In this document: positions 22,501 to 34,500 of the stretch, piece by piece | How the letters are laid out: each line of letters starts with the position of its first letter | Numbering within the stretch: the stretch's first letter is position 1 | NCBI GenBank assembly: GCA_949130485.1 | Contig: OX422187.1 | Span: forward strand, 5,108,159-5,172,158 | Length of the DNA: 64,000 nucleotides | Direction of reading: 5' to 3' | Source of the DNA: Agelas oroides | Lineage: Eukaryota; Porifera; Demospongiae; Agelasida; Agelasidae | The notes under the pieces: model-generated | The model's input: the letters and a program-made list of their open reading frames with translations, nothing else | The model's database searches: none | What the model was told of the DNA's origin: nothing | Translations under genes and position numbers: made by a program

Positions 22501-25500
22501 TAACCCTTACTATAGGCAAACAGACAGAAAGAAAGACTGACACAACCAATTGCTTAACGTTTCTACATGGATTTGTGTGTGGTAAACATTGCATCAGAAG
22601 TGAAAATAGGACAGGACATATACAAGTATGGATAATGATGAGAAATGGAGAGAACTGCTTCAGCTATGAGCTAAGATTTACTTCATATTTGTCACACATA
22701 GAAGTTGCAAAACCATCTAAATCGCCTCTTTATGTCATTTCATTGACAGACTAATAGAATGACTGACAGAATGACTGACATACAGACAGAAGGGCACAAC
22801 TGATTACTTAACCCTGCTACACACATGTGTGAGATAGTGACCACTACCCAGCTCAAGATATAGATTACTAGATGGATGCACAGATTATTAGATTGGCAGC
22901 CACATCAATGCATCCTTTGTGCACAGGTACATTGACTGGGTGCGTCGTGTACAGGCAGTACTACTGGAGTGGAAGCAGAAGTTCACGGAACAGCAAATAA
23001 ACTATGATGAGATTCTCACCTATGCTAATCAGCAGTCATATATAAGCACTTTTGGTGGAATTGTCTGTGCCTCCTCTGTTATTGTTGATCCCCAAGAAGT
23101 GCTATCCATGAAGAACATGTTTCTAAATGCTTTTGAGCATCTGAATGCCCTTCTGATCAAGTACATTCCAGAGCAGCCCGAGGCAAAGTGGTGCTCTCTT
23201 CTCACTCTCCTACAGGACTGGGGTATTTCCGTTCCCCAACACCTGCTGGACCCAATATCACAACACGTTGTTTTTCCAGGGGAAGAAAAGGTAGGTGAGC
23301 TGTTGAACAGTGTCCCCTCCCCCAGCACCAGTGGGCTATTCCAACCTGGCCAGGATATATCACTGAAGTTGACCAAAGCCCTTTCCCTTCACAAGCTATC
23401 TGTCCTTGCGGAGGGGCTGCAGACATTCTTACAACCTATCATGGATATGCAGGATATGCTAGTTTTCTTTAAACTGTATCCTAGTGATATTTTTGACAAG
23501 TATGTCCAAGTTTACTTGAAGAAGGAAAGTGAGCTAGGGGGAAGGAAACGAGGTAAAAGTACCACCTTCTCTAACCTCTCCTTCACTGTCACAAGGCTCC
23601 CCCCGGCTGCCATCAAGCAGTCACAACCAAAAGACCAGAGTGAAATAGAGGGCTTCCCCCACTGTGTGCAGAAAGCAATGAAGGGCACCTCCAGCTTAAT
23701 CGAGAGGCTTATGCAGGGTACTGCAGCATACTCTGAGATTGTCGCTGAGGGAGAACTGAAGCTAGAGAAATTGAATATTGATCAGGAATTTGGTGTTTTT
23801 GACAGATTTGCAGCTTATTTGCAGCTCTCCCCATCCAGCTATGAAGGGCTGGCTGGTATCAAAAGTATGCTTGAACTCTTTCAGTACTACCACCACATTC
23901 AGACTATCCAAAGTGTCTGTGAGCAATACAACTTTCAGAAGTGTCTGGTGGACCCCCAACTTGTCAAGTTGCATCAGTTAGTGGATGGCCTGAACCTGGA
24001 AGAAAACCGTGCGAAGCTGACACCCATTGAGGCTTCAAGTAGAATACAGGAAGTGAAGAAGACCCTGTTTAAAGGCAGCAAAGTGTCCCCTTGCTGCCTG
24101 GAGCTATTCACTGCTGTACGTGACAGTGCTGCCTTTTACCAGTTCGTTCGTGACCAGCAGTTTGTGGGGGAAAAGGGTCAGTTAGTGTTTCGACAGCAGT
24201 ACCAGCTGATAACTGCACAGCTGCAGCATGAGGAATATGATGAGAAAGTCCTGAACCATCTGTATGGTGCTTTCAAGTTCATTAAACCATTCATGGACAC
24301 AGAGCAAAGCTTCGACCAGCTAATGTTAAAGGTAACAGAACTGGATATCACCAATGGGCTGAAGCAGCTGGAAACAGTCAACACGAACATCACCCTCATA
24401 CAGCTGTGGTTCTCTTGTGCTGAGGTGAGTAAGGGAGGTGCTTGAGTACAGTCAACACGTGTTAATATGTTTTTTTGGGGCAGTGCAGCCATCGTTTCAC
24501 TTGTAATCTTATTTCCCATCAATTTCTTCTCGCCATCTTAGGGAGATACACTTCAGAATGTGGCCAAGAAACTAGACCGCATCATCATGACAGGGTGCTA
24601 CCTCTTCTGCACCAGTAGCAAAGGGGCAGAACTTGTGCTGGCTTACAGCCCCTCCTCTTCCCATCAGTCCCTCCTCCAACCCTCTCAAGCCTCAAGCTTG
24701 GAAAATCCAGAGGCAATACCCCCTCAGATGCAGATACTTCCACGTGTCAGCTCATCCATGGAGTCACAGAATGGGGATGCGACAGAGGTGACGCAGGCTA
24801 AAAAAGAGTGTTGGAACCATGAGCAAATCAGTGACTTTATTCGTAAACTGGGCTTCCTGGATGAAGAAAAAGAGGGTGGGGAAGGGATCAAACACTTTCT
24901 ACATGTCAGTGAGGTTTGTGTGCATGTATTAATAGTTGTTATAGTTGAATGCAGTTTTTTGAGAGTGCTGGATCATTTAAAAAATTTGAGGATGGTAGCT
25001 AGGTAATAACAGTAGAGTAGTTTACGTTAGTTGAATTGCAAAAAGCATTCTCTCGACCTGAGGACTGTGAACAGTTCTGTCAAAGATGTGGAGATTGCTC
25101 AGCAGGCTCCCACTCAAACTCTTCATGAAGTATGTAATGAAGAGTTTGGTCAAGTAATAATCTGTTCAATGTCAGTGAAGACTGCTCTGGGGAACCTGTG
25201 AAAGCGATACTCCTGTAACAGAACTTTTAGTGATTTTCAAGTTTGTGGGAAGATCACCACCTACTTGATCAAAACTCCAGGTTGATGACTGAAATCAAGA
25301 CATTTACCATTGTTTTGTTTGTGACTGATGCTTCGTGCACCATAGAACATCACTGACTACTTGAATGCACCAAATTGAACAACAATTAGAGAACTTCTCT
25401 TGTGACTATATGTTTGCTGGACACACCTTTGTGACAAGACATTTGAATCAAACCACCAATGTTCTTCAGAAGGGGAGCGTGAATGGCTGTACATGGGACT

Positions 25501-28500
25501 ATATTTTTAGTAAGATTGACTACAGAGCAAGTCATTGGCAGTTGGGCAGGCGACACGCACGGTGGAGCCGCTACGAGTTTCCGTAAGCAATAACCAGAAT
25601 TGACCAGAATTTTACCCGGGCAATGCCCGGGCTTGCCCGGGTCTGGAACCGCCAGTGGAGCAAGTTAAACTTCAAAAATCATGGCATTACATACATGGCC
25701 AAAATTTGTCACTCAGTATTGTGTGTTGTAGTCCCGTGCTTTTGCCAGACTTGTATCAGCCCCACTAGCAGGCCCACCAAGAGAGGAGGAAGCAAGGGAT
25801 ACTTTCCCAGGGCCCCCAAACTTTTGTCCAGAAAAGGGGCCCCCATGAGGCTTTTAAATTAATTTTTATTATTTTTACCTTTCTGGGCTGCATCTTCTCA
25901 CTTTCTTTTTCTTTAGCTTTTCAGATATAAAGGCTGGATTGTTAGTGTAGAAAAAACACTTTGACACATTTAAGCACTAGGTACACATTTCACTGTTAGT
26001 TAATCGACCCCGCCTACTAAATTAGTTGCAAAATCTTTCCCCAGGGGCCCTCTGCTCTCTCAGCGGCCCTGCCCACTAGAGATCAGTGCATGTCCATTTG
26101 GCTCCCAGTTATCTTGCCTCCCCTGTCTTCAACTCACTTTACATATGATCCACAAGCAAGGTTTCCTTCACTGGGCTTGTAAGTCTGTTACGATCTGATG
26201 TGAGAAAGCTGAGGTGGATGAAATCATTAGATTATCAACTCCCACCTGGATTTATTCTCCAAGCAGGTGGCGTGAAGGGTCTATATATATTAGGATTGAT
26301 CCTAGGCATCTGTTGTCAAACAGACCCCATTACAGGTCCTCCCACCTCAGCTTTTTCCTCCGATTATCTAGTAGACATCCTCCCAGTGGTTTGTCTATGA
26401 CTAACCTTTCGAAAAGATGTTAACACTAATTAACACTTCCAAGATAGCTAGTCATATACGTTCTGTTTTCTCATCACAGACAGCTTACAAGTTGCTGGAT
26501 CTCTATGTACGTCTGAGGGAGCTGGGTCACCCACAGTACATCCAGCCCTTGGTGAATGAATCTCTAACCTGTGCTATCAGCAGAGAGGATGCTGAAGAGA
26601 GGGTGTGTGTGTGTGTGTGTGTGTGTGTGGCAATGACTGTAAGAGATATTATTGAGCTTATTTGTAGCATAGGACATCCAGGCCCAAGAATATTGAATAT
26701 TAAGTGTTGTTGTCACAGAGATAATGTGCACTAATGAATAAAAGTAGGGAGAGCAGTATACCGTAATTATTCAAATAGAATGGTAGAAAATTAAATATTC
26801 GCTTCCACTAGATTAGATTCATTAAAAATTCCAGGAAACAACTTTCTTCTGCTACGTCAGATCCATTATTGAAATGGATCACATTTCCAAGAAAATGGCA
26901 TGCATGGAGGCCTTCTCACCTCAGTGTGTGTTGGTTCAACTTCCTGCAGTACTAAAGGTTCTCCAGACCGAGGTGTACAGGTGCAGGGAACTTCAACTGT
27001 CTGATCATCTCTCCGTCTGCTAACTACTTTTACACGTACTTGTTTTGATAAGAACACAGTCTGGGTGCACTACAAGTAACTTCACATTCAAGTGTTTTCT
27101 GGTGCACTGAACAGCCCCCTTTTGCGGAAACTTTTGGCATTTTTGTGTTCGCTAAGAATACTAACCATTACTTACTCCTCCACTAAATTGGAAAATATTT
27201 ATTACAGTAGCCTTCCACATAATTGGACTAGCAAAAAATTCTAAGAATTGCCTTTTTTTTACTAAATTGGATGTACTGTTCTATTAGAATAATGATGATA
27301 ATGGGGAAGGCTGAAGGAAGAAAAAAAAACAGGCTAGTCTGAGGTTTGTGAGCCATGGTAAAATAGGTATGGGGAAAAGAGGATTTCAAATGCGGTATTT
27401 GAATGCTAGTCCATTCATTTTATGAACATTTATTTTCTAGACATTCTTTGCATGAACTTCCTTTCCTTTTCTCTGTCCCTTACTCCATCCTGCCATCCTT
27501 CCCCCTCTCTTTCCCTTTCCGCCTTCCCTCCTTCCTTTTTCTTTTCTCCCTTTTTCCTTCCAACTCTCCCTCCCTCCCTCCCTCCCTCCCTCCCTCCCTC
27601 CCTCCCTCCCTCCCTCCCTCCCTCCCTCCCTCCCTCCCTCCCTCTCCCTCTCCCTTCCTCTCCCTCTCCCTTCCTCCTTCTATTCCTTCTCCCCTCCTTC
27701 TCTTATCCTCTCCATCCTTCCTCTCCTATGTTTCTCTATCTATTTGCTCCGTCTGTCCATCTCTAAGGTCCATGAGACAGTGGAGATACTGACCACATGG
27801 ATGCAGCATGTTACTAAGCTGAGAAACCAGTATGACTGGCTACTTTTCTTCAGTGTACCAAAGCTACTTCTTCTGTATGATATGCTGCAAGCAAGTAACC
27901 TGAACCTGGAGGCCATAGTACATGAAATCAGCTTCCTTTTTTCCAACAAACGACCTTCCTGGGAGAGTATGCAAGATGTGGTAGAGGTGAGGGGAAGAAG
28001 AGGGGATTGGTGGAGGGTTATGATGTAAATGTTGACAAGCAGAACAGAGGATTGGTGAAGGGCTATAATATAAATGTTGACTAGGATTTGCTAGCTAGTT
28101 TTGCAATGCCTGTTACTTGGAATCAAGTAATTGTACTGTCTGCTTTCCTGTAGAAATCCCTTGAAACTGGCTTTATATGTCTAGAGTCAGACAATTCTCC
28201 TATGCATGTGGTAGGAAGATTTCTGGGAAGAGTCTTCAACAACCACTGCCTTCCTAAACATCGTGGTGAGGACCTTGGGCAGCCCTGCTTCACCTCTCAG
28301 CTATCTCCTACTGAGCCAACACAAGTTCTACACTACTGCCCTGGATATTCCCAGGCTCAACTTATTCGCCTAATAGTGTCCATCTACAATGGAGTCCCCG
28401 AGCCTTTTGAAGTGTTCCACTGTCATCCCTCATCTACAGAGGAGGAGCTCAGTCTCTTTCTGAAACGCGTAGCCAAACACCCACTGCAGTATCTTGTATT

Positions 28501-31500
28501 AGAAGTCAACCGGCTCCCTTTCAAGCTGCAGGAGGTTTGTGTGATTTTTTGTTATTGCTTTCCCTCCCTCCCTCCCTCCCTCCCTCCCTCCCTCCCTCCC
28601 TCCCTCCCTCCCTCCCTCCCTCCCTCCCTCCCTCCCTCCCTCCCTCCCTCCCTCCCTCTCCTTCCCTCCCTCCCTCCCTCCCTCCCTCTCCTTCCCTCTC
28701 CCTTCCTCCTTGTATTCCCTCTCTTATCCTCTCCTTGCTTCCAGCATTTGATGCAGTTGCACTTGGTGATTCATCAGTCAATGAGGCAGGAGAGGGAAGT
28801 GGAGCTGACCTTTAAGACCCCTTGCTTCCACTTCATTGAGACAGCCCCCTCCATCTTGAGGGAGATGCCCTGGGTTGTGCTCAAGACTCACTTGGTGGGC
28901 ATATGTTGGCAACTGTAATCTGTCGCTAGCTTATTAACCTATGGTATTATGTATGTCCTACAGTGGAACCCCTAAATTGCAGACACCATGGAGACCATAC
29001 TGCGTGTCTGGAATATAGAGGTGTCTGTATTTTGGTGGCTTCCGGTATATATCCGGTAGGTGTAGCAATGCATACTCATGCTGTTGAGCGCTACGAAGGC
29101 ACGTTCCAGAGCTCTCCCTTGCTGTACACTAGCAAGAAGGGCTAACCAAAGGCTAGTACTCTGCATACCAATGCTATTATAATGTCCAGTTGTTGAATCA
29201 ATCAACAGTGTCTGGCAATCTTGCGTGAGAGGCATGCCAGCAACTGTTCAGTGAATTTTGTACAGTCCATGCAGTACTAAAGGCACTGAGAATCCTGTAT
29301 GCTTTACGGAATAGCGAGGTGTCTGTATTTCAGGTGTTATAATGTTGCTGATGGGAATGCAATCCGTACCAGAGCAAATCGTCTGTCAAAACGCATTTCA
29401 GAGGTTTGGATTCCACTATACTGACCGTAGCAGAACACAATAATCACGAAAGGAAGGCATGCTTTGTATTGTGTGTTCTAATTTCAGTTAACAAAGCTCA
29501 CGTCTTCTCTATGAGCCATTTCTTCTATGTCACGATATGTCTGCAGGAGCCATTTCTTCTATGTCATGATATGTCTGCAGGAGCCATTTCTTCTATGTCA
29601 TGATATGTCTGCAGGAGTCTGGACCTATGCTGAGTTTTGAGGAGGCTTGTGAAATCTGTCAGATGCAGGTAGCCCAACCAGAGGACTTTGTTTGTGTGCA
29701 GTTGGTCTATGGCCATGCAGGTTAGTAGGCAGTTCATTTGATGAGAATCCCACTGATTTGAATTGTTAATCTCTTATCCCCTCTCTCCCCTATCATTCCT
29801 TTCCTTTCAACTTCCCTCTTTCTCCGTCCCTTTCTTTGCTTCCGCCCCACTATCCAGGTGATGGTAAAACACATTACATTCAACAACAGCTCGCACACAG
29901 CTCAGCTAGCCTGACTGTCTCTGTCAATGAGGCCTTTACCCCACTGAACGCCATATCCAAGTTGCAAACACTGCCCCTCAACAAGCAGCACTGCACCATC
30001 TTCTTTAACTTTACCATGCTGCCACCGGGGGTGAGGGAAGAGAGGGAAGAGAGGGAAGGGGGGGAAAGAGAATGTAAACATGATAAATGATGAAGTCTTT
30101 AGAGTTATAGTCAGATATTCAAAATTTATGCTGTTTCCTGCCCCCACTTCCTAGGACTCGGTGGATAAGAGTGAGCATGTACGTTACCGGCAGCTGATGG
30201 AAGTAATTGGCTGGTTCTTCTTTAACCTCCTATTGCTGGGTTATGTGGAGGATACCAATTCTGGACAATCCTTCCGCATCCCAGGGGGCCAGGCCTGGGC
30301 TGTCTATGTGGAGGTTTGTGTGTGTATGTGTGTGTGTGTGTGTGTGTGTTTATCACATCTTGTGAAATAGTACGTACCCACCCACATACTGTGCCAACTC
30401 TAAACGTTTGGCTTAACTTCCTGCATAGGGTCAAATTTTACTTAAAATATGTCCACTCTTAACTCATTGCACGCGGAAATAATTTACACGTTCAGTTTAG
30501 CAACGCGGAAATTGCCATAGACAGATTATGAGGACTGAAGGTCAAAGTTGACAAGCGTGCTAGCAAGTCCTGGGCAGTGCCAGTGTCTTGAATTGTGTAC
30601 ATATATATAGCGTGTAACTAGGGTGGACTAGTTTATCTAAGTGACTTATCACTGCCAAGTAAGCTATTTCTACTTGTTTGAAGCCATTTTCTGCTCGTTA
30701 TACATCGTAGCTGACTAGCAATGTGAAATGGCACGATTCTACCACTGGATACTTACAGCTCCGACTTATAAGCCGGTTTCCAAGTTATATAAAGGTAGAA
30801 CTCCTACCTCAAGTGAAAACTGGAGGCTGTTTGCTCACTGTGTTTGAGTAAAAGCTTCGTGTCTGACTGCCCCGGCTACACTTGCCATCACCCCCGAACT
30901 AGCACCGCCTCTTCCTGCCTTTCCAGAGTGATGTCAGCGAAAAGGTGTGGTCTAGCTTCATTACTACTTAATATAGAGGGGCCTACCCCTGAGTTTCACT
31001 AAGCTTCTTAGATTCGCGGTAAACGGTGAGTTTAACTTTATGGGCCACTTTTAATAGTGGCCTTCCGCGTGGGCGAACTTGCAATTATTGGGCCACTAAA
31101 GTGGCCTCCCTCGTGCAATGAGTTAATTGTGTTCCCAGTCCAGTGGAGTTATGAAAATAACTACTCATATCTGAAATATGTAGGAGGAAGTTTTTGCAGG
31201 AACAAACTTTTTCAAATCTGAAAAATAAGGTTCCTAAATGGAATTTTATTTTGCAATAAAGGGGGCCCAGGGGCTGATTCAGAGGAGGCTCGAGGGGCTT
31301 GTACAACCCCCCCTTTTTTCCTAACTTATATGGGCTAGCACTGTAAAGAGCCCCCTTAAAGAACCTGTATCTGCCCCTGGGGACAGCAAGTGAGGACAAC
31401 AGCTGGAACAGAGCTACCAGCCCTAAAATCAAGCGCTAGCCACACTCAACACTATGAACAGAAGTAGCATAGCCTCATACCCAAGCCGTTATAATGAAGA

Positions 31501-34500
31501 AAAACGGCCTGGCAACTTAACCGAGTTCAAACTGTTGACTTCCGCTGCCCTGGGGTTGGCAGTACCAATCAGATTTCAGAACGCTTCACGTGACAGTTGT
31601 AGAATTTTCAATTCCGTCATAAATACATCACAGTATAGCAAATATATATACCGTACCGTACCATGGTACGCTAGCGCTTGGAACGACGGTTTTGTTCGAA
31701 TTCCTTCTACTGACTTGTTTGCAACTACTACAGTACCTGCGGACAACACGGTTTCTGTACAAGCTTGAAGGACCTGTTCAAGAGTAGCAGTATGACACTA
31801 GTTAGTATTTACTGTTAGTCGGGCAGATCGTCATCAGTGAGCGAGAGCGAGTCTACTGCAAGCGGTACATCTAAAGATGACAAGCAAGACAGCAACCATC
31901 CAATATAAGCCTGTAACGAGTCTTGCTGTCAACAACAACGCGCTTGCTCATTACGAACAGTCACGTGGCTTCGATCAAATATCACATGCATTATCCAATA
32001 TTCATGGCTTGTACGGGTGCAGCTGTAATCTTTTTGACGTCATATCCGTATACGCAGTTTGAACCTGCATAAGTTGCCAGGCCGTTTCTCCTACAAACGG
32101 CCTGGGTACGAGGCTAAGAAAGCATACATCTCCACAGATTTAGCATTGAAACTTTTGACACCAAATTTGGCGAAAGTATTACCGTATAACAAGAAATTTT
32201 CCAGAGGCACAAATTTTTTACAAATTTGAATATGCTCTTATGGTGGCAAGTGGTCAGTCCAATAAAAAAGTAAGCAAACAAGCAAGTAAACGAGCTTACA
32301 CATGCTGGCAGTTCTGCTAGTGTGAAGCTTGCTCAGGCTCACCCCAACTGTGAAGTATTGGCTAACTAGCTGGTTATGTTGTTCCATTGTTTCCAGCCTA
32401 GATACCTTGGTTAAGTGCACTGGAGTCTAGCAATTAACCCTTTAAACCCTATAGTACACTTTTGATAACGTCATACTGCGCACTGCGCAAAAAAGATAGT
32501 CTCTGCGCGCTGGCGCGCAGGTTCTGCGTTAGCAGAAAGGGTGGGACAGGGGGAGGTGGGTGGGGTCACCCGCAGGGTGCTGTGCACATGGCAGCTGCTA
32601 GGCTTGGCTGCAAAAGGACCGTGGTTGGCACCGGGTGGGCCAACTCTTGGCCTGGCTGCATGAGCAGGCTTAGAAAATGCTACTCTCACCTTTCAGGGGG
32701 TTCATTTCTGGCAGGGAAGGCTTCTTGGGCTCTAAGCGGGTGTTTGCCAATCGAGAGTGCTGACCATTGCATGCTTGTTAATGAGGGGGCGTGGTTAAGG
32801 TCACGTGTCTGCTTGCTAAGGCTGGAAGTGGAGTTGGGCTCAGTTTTGGAGTCAGAGCTTTGACACAAATGGAGATATGGTGCGTTAAAGGCATGTTTAG
32901 GCTAAAACTAATCTCCAGTGAAAAAAATTCAGTGTTTAAAGGGTTAAGCTTCATTACACAACATTGCATCAGCTATCTGCCAAATTTTCAAAGAAGTGTT
33001 TCAAGTAGTCGCTACTTCCGTCTCACCTGTCGTGCAAATTGTAGAGGCTGTGAGTCTGGCCAGCTCACCAGATGGTGGATTCAAGCAAGGGTATTCTGCT
33101 TTTTGCATTTCAGTGTGGCATCACTGGAGACGTAGCAAATGCGAGGCCCTGGCTATTTTCCAGTGATTTGAGGTAGCAAACTGCTTTACTGCTACATAAG
33201 CAAACATTGGGCCACACATCAAAGGTGAGTGCTCTTTGTGGATGCAAGTATAAAAGAGCACCATCCTCTCATTGCCGAGCGCCTTAGCGCGAGGCTACTA
33301 ATCGTGCAGTGTAGTCAGCTCACGTTTGTATGTATGTATGTATATATATCCGTCACACTTTAATTGCTTGGGCATGGTTTCTGTGTTCTCGTCCCCAGAC
33401 TGCTAGCCACGTGGTACAGGTCCGACCAGGAGGCGATCGAAAGATCGTGTGCGTGCAAGAGCCGAAATGGAACAGGGGCCACATGGTACTGGTCCGACCA
33501 GAAGGCGATCAACGTGTGAAAAAGATCGTGTGAGAGCCAAAATGGAGCAGGAGCAGTCCAAGCGTGATCGTGCTAGAGAGTGAAGATGGAAACAAAGGGC
33601 ACTGCATCAGAAGAGAGTAAGGCAAAGGAGAAAGAGTCTGACAGATACTCGCACGACACTTCGCTCACTTTCTGAAACTCTTCAGACGACCACTTTGCCA
33701 TCTTCACCGCTATATCTCGTCCCCAGCACCTAGCACCTACACGCTACATGTGGTTACAACGGATATCTACTTGCATATTTCCAGATATTCTTCTGCGCGA
33801 GGCATACTCTGCGCATGCGTATTCCTAGTTATATAAGGATTTCAACCTTTGACCGGTTTTTTAATCGTTCAACTTGATTAAAAGCTGGTCGGCCCGGTTT
33901 ACACAAAGTCAAAAAGCAGGTCAATAATCTGCCTTGTGCGGTCAAAAAGCGGGCCAGTGCATGTGCTGGACGGCTTACCACCTCGTGCGCGTGGTCAATG
34001 GTCTTTTCATGTGCCGATAAAAGCTACTGGAAAGAAGCTGCGAAACAATCTGGGAACGAGGCTAATCAGTTCTTTTTCATGTTAGTCTTAAGCTTTACTT
34101 GTACGTTAGTCTCGCAAGCAAGACCCAACCAACGCCAGCGCGGATCGATTTCAGTATCCGATCCGCGTTGATTGGGTCTCGCTTGCAAGACGTTTGCTTG
34201 TATGCTTCAGTAAATCATTTGGCCAGCTATCATGCTGTTCAGGCCATGGGTTGTTTGTTTGGTAAGTTTGTACAGCTTTCATGCCATTCGGGCTGCTTGT
34301 AAACCATTCAGCCATCTTTCAAGCCGTTTAGCCAACTTTCAAACCAGTAGACCTGGTTTATAATTGGGACCACTTCGCTTTGTATAATTGAAAGCGGGCC
34401 AACCAGTTTAAAAACTGGATGACCAGTTTGTAAACCAGTGGCCCGTTTACAAACTGGTCAAGTTTGCAATCGGTTCACAACATATATATAGAATCCACCC

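Larger units (their letters stand above)
20699..22926. other. Intron with a C/A homopolymer pair and a minisatellite
   Basis: It contains a C9A17 run at about 21067-21093, the 24-25-bp minisatellite at 21913-22110, a tRNA-like SINE piece at 22360-22440 and two GACTGACAGACAGA-type TE ends near 22510 and 22770. No exon was seen. Confidence 0.55.

Noticed and set aside
27403-27792. Long ORFs rich in LPPSLPPS (also 28521-28815)
   Set aside because: They are translations of the (CCCT)n repeats inside introns, on both strands, and end at splice junctions of the host gene.
32462-32863. 133-codon ORF within a TTAA MITE
   Set aside because: The related copies at 43093 and 52916 do not preserve it. 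The GC-rich non-coding interior explains the openness.
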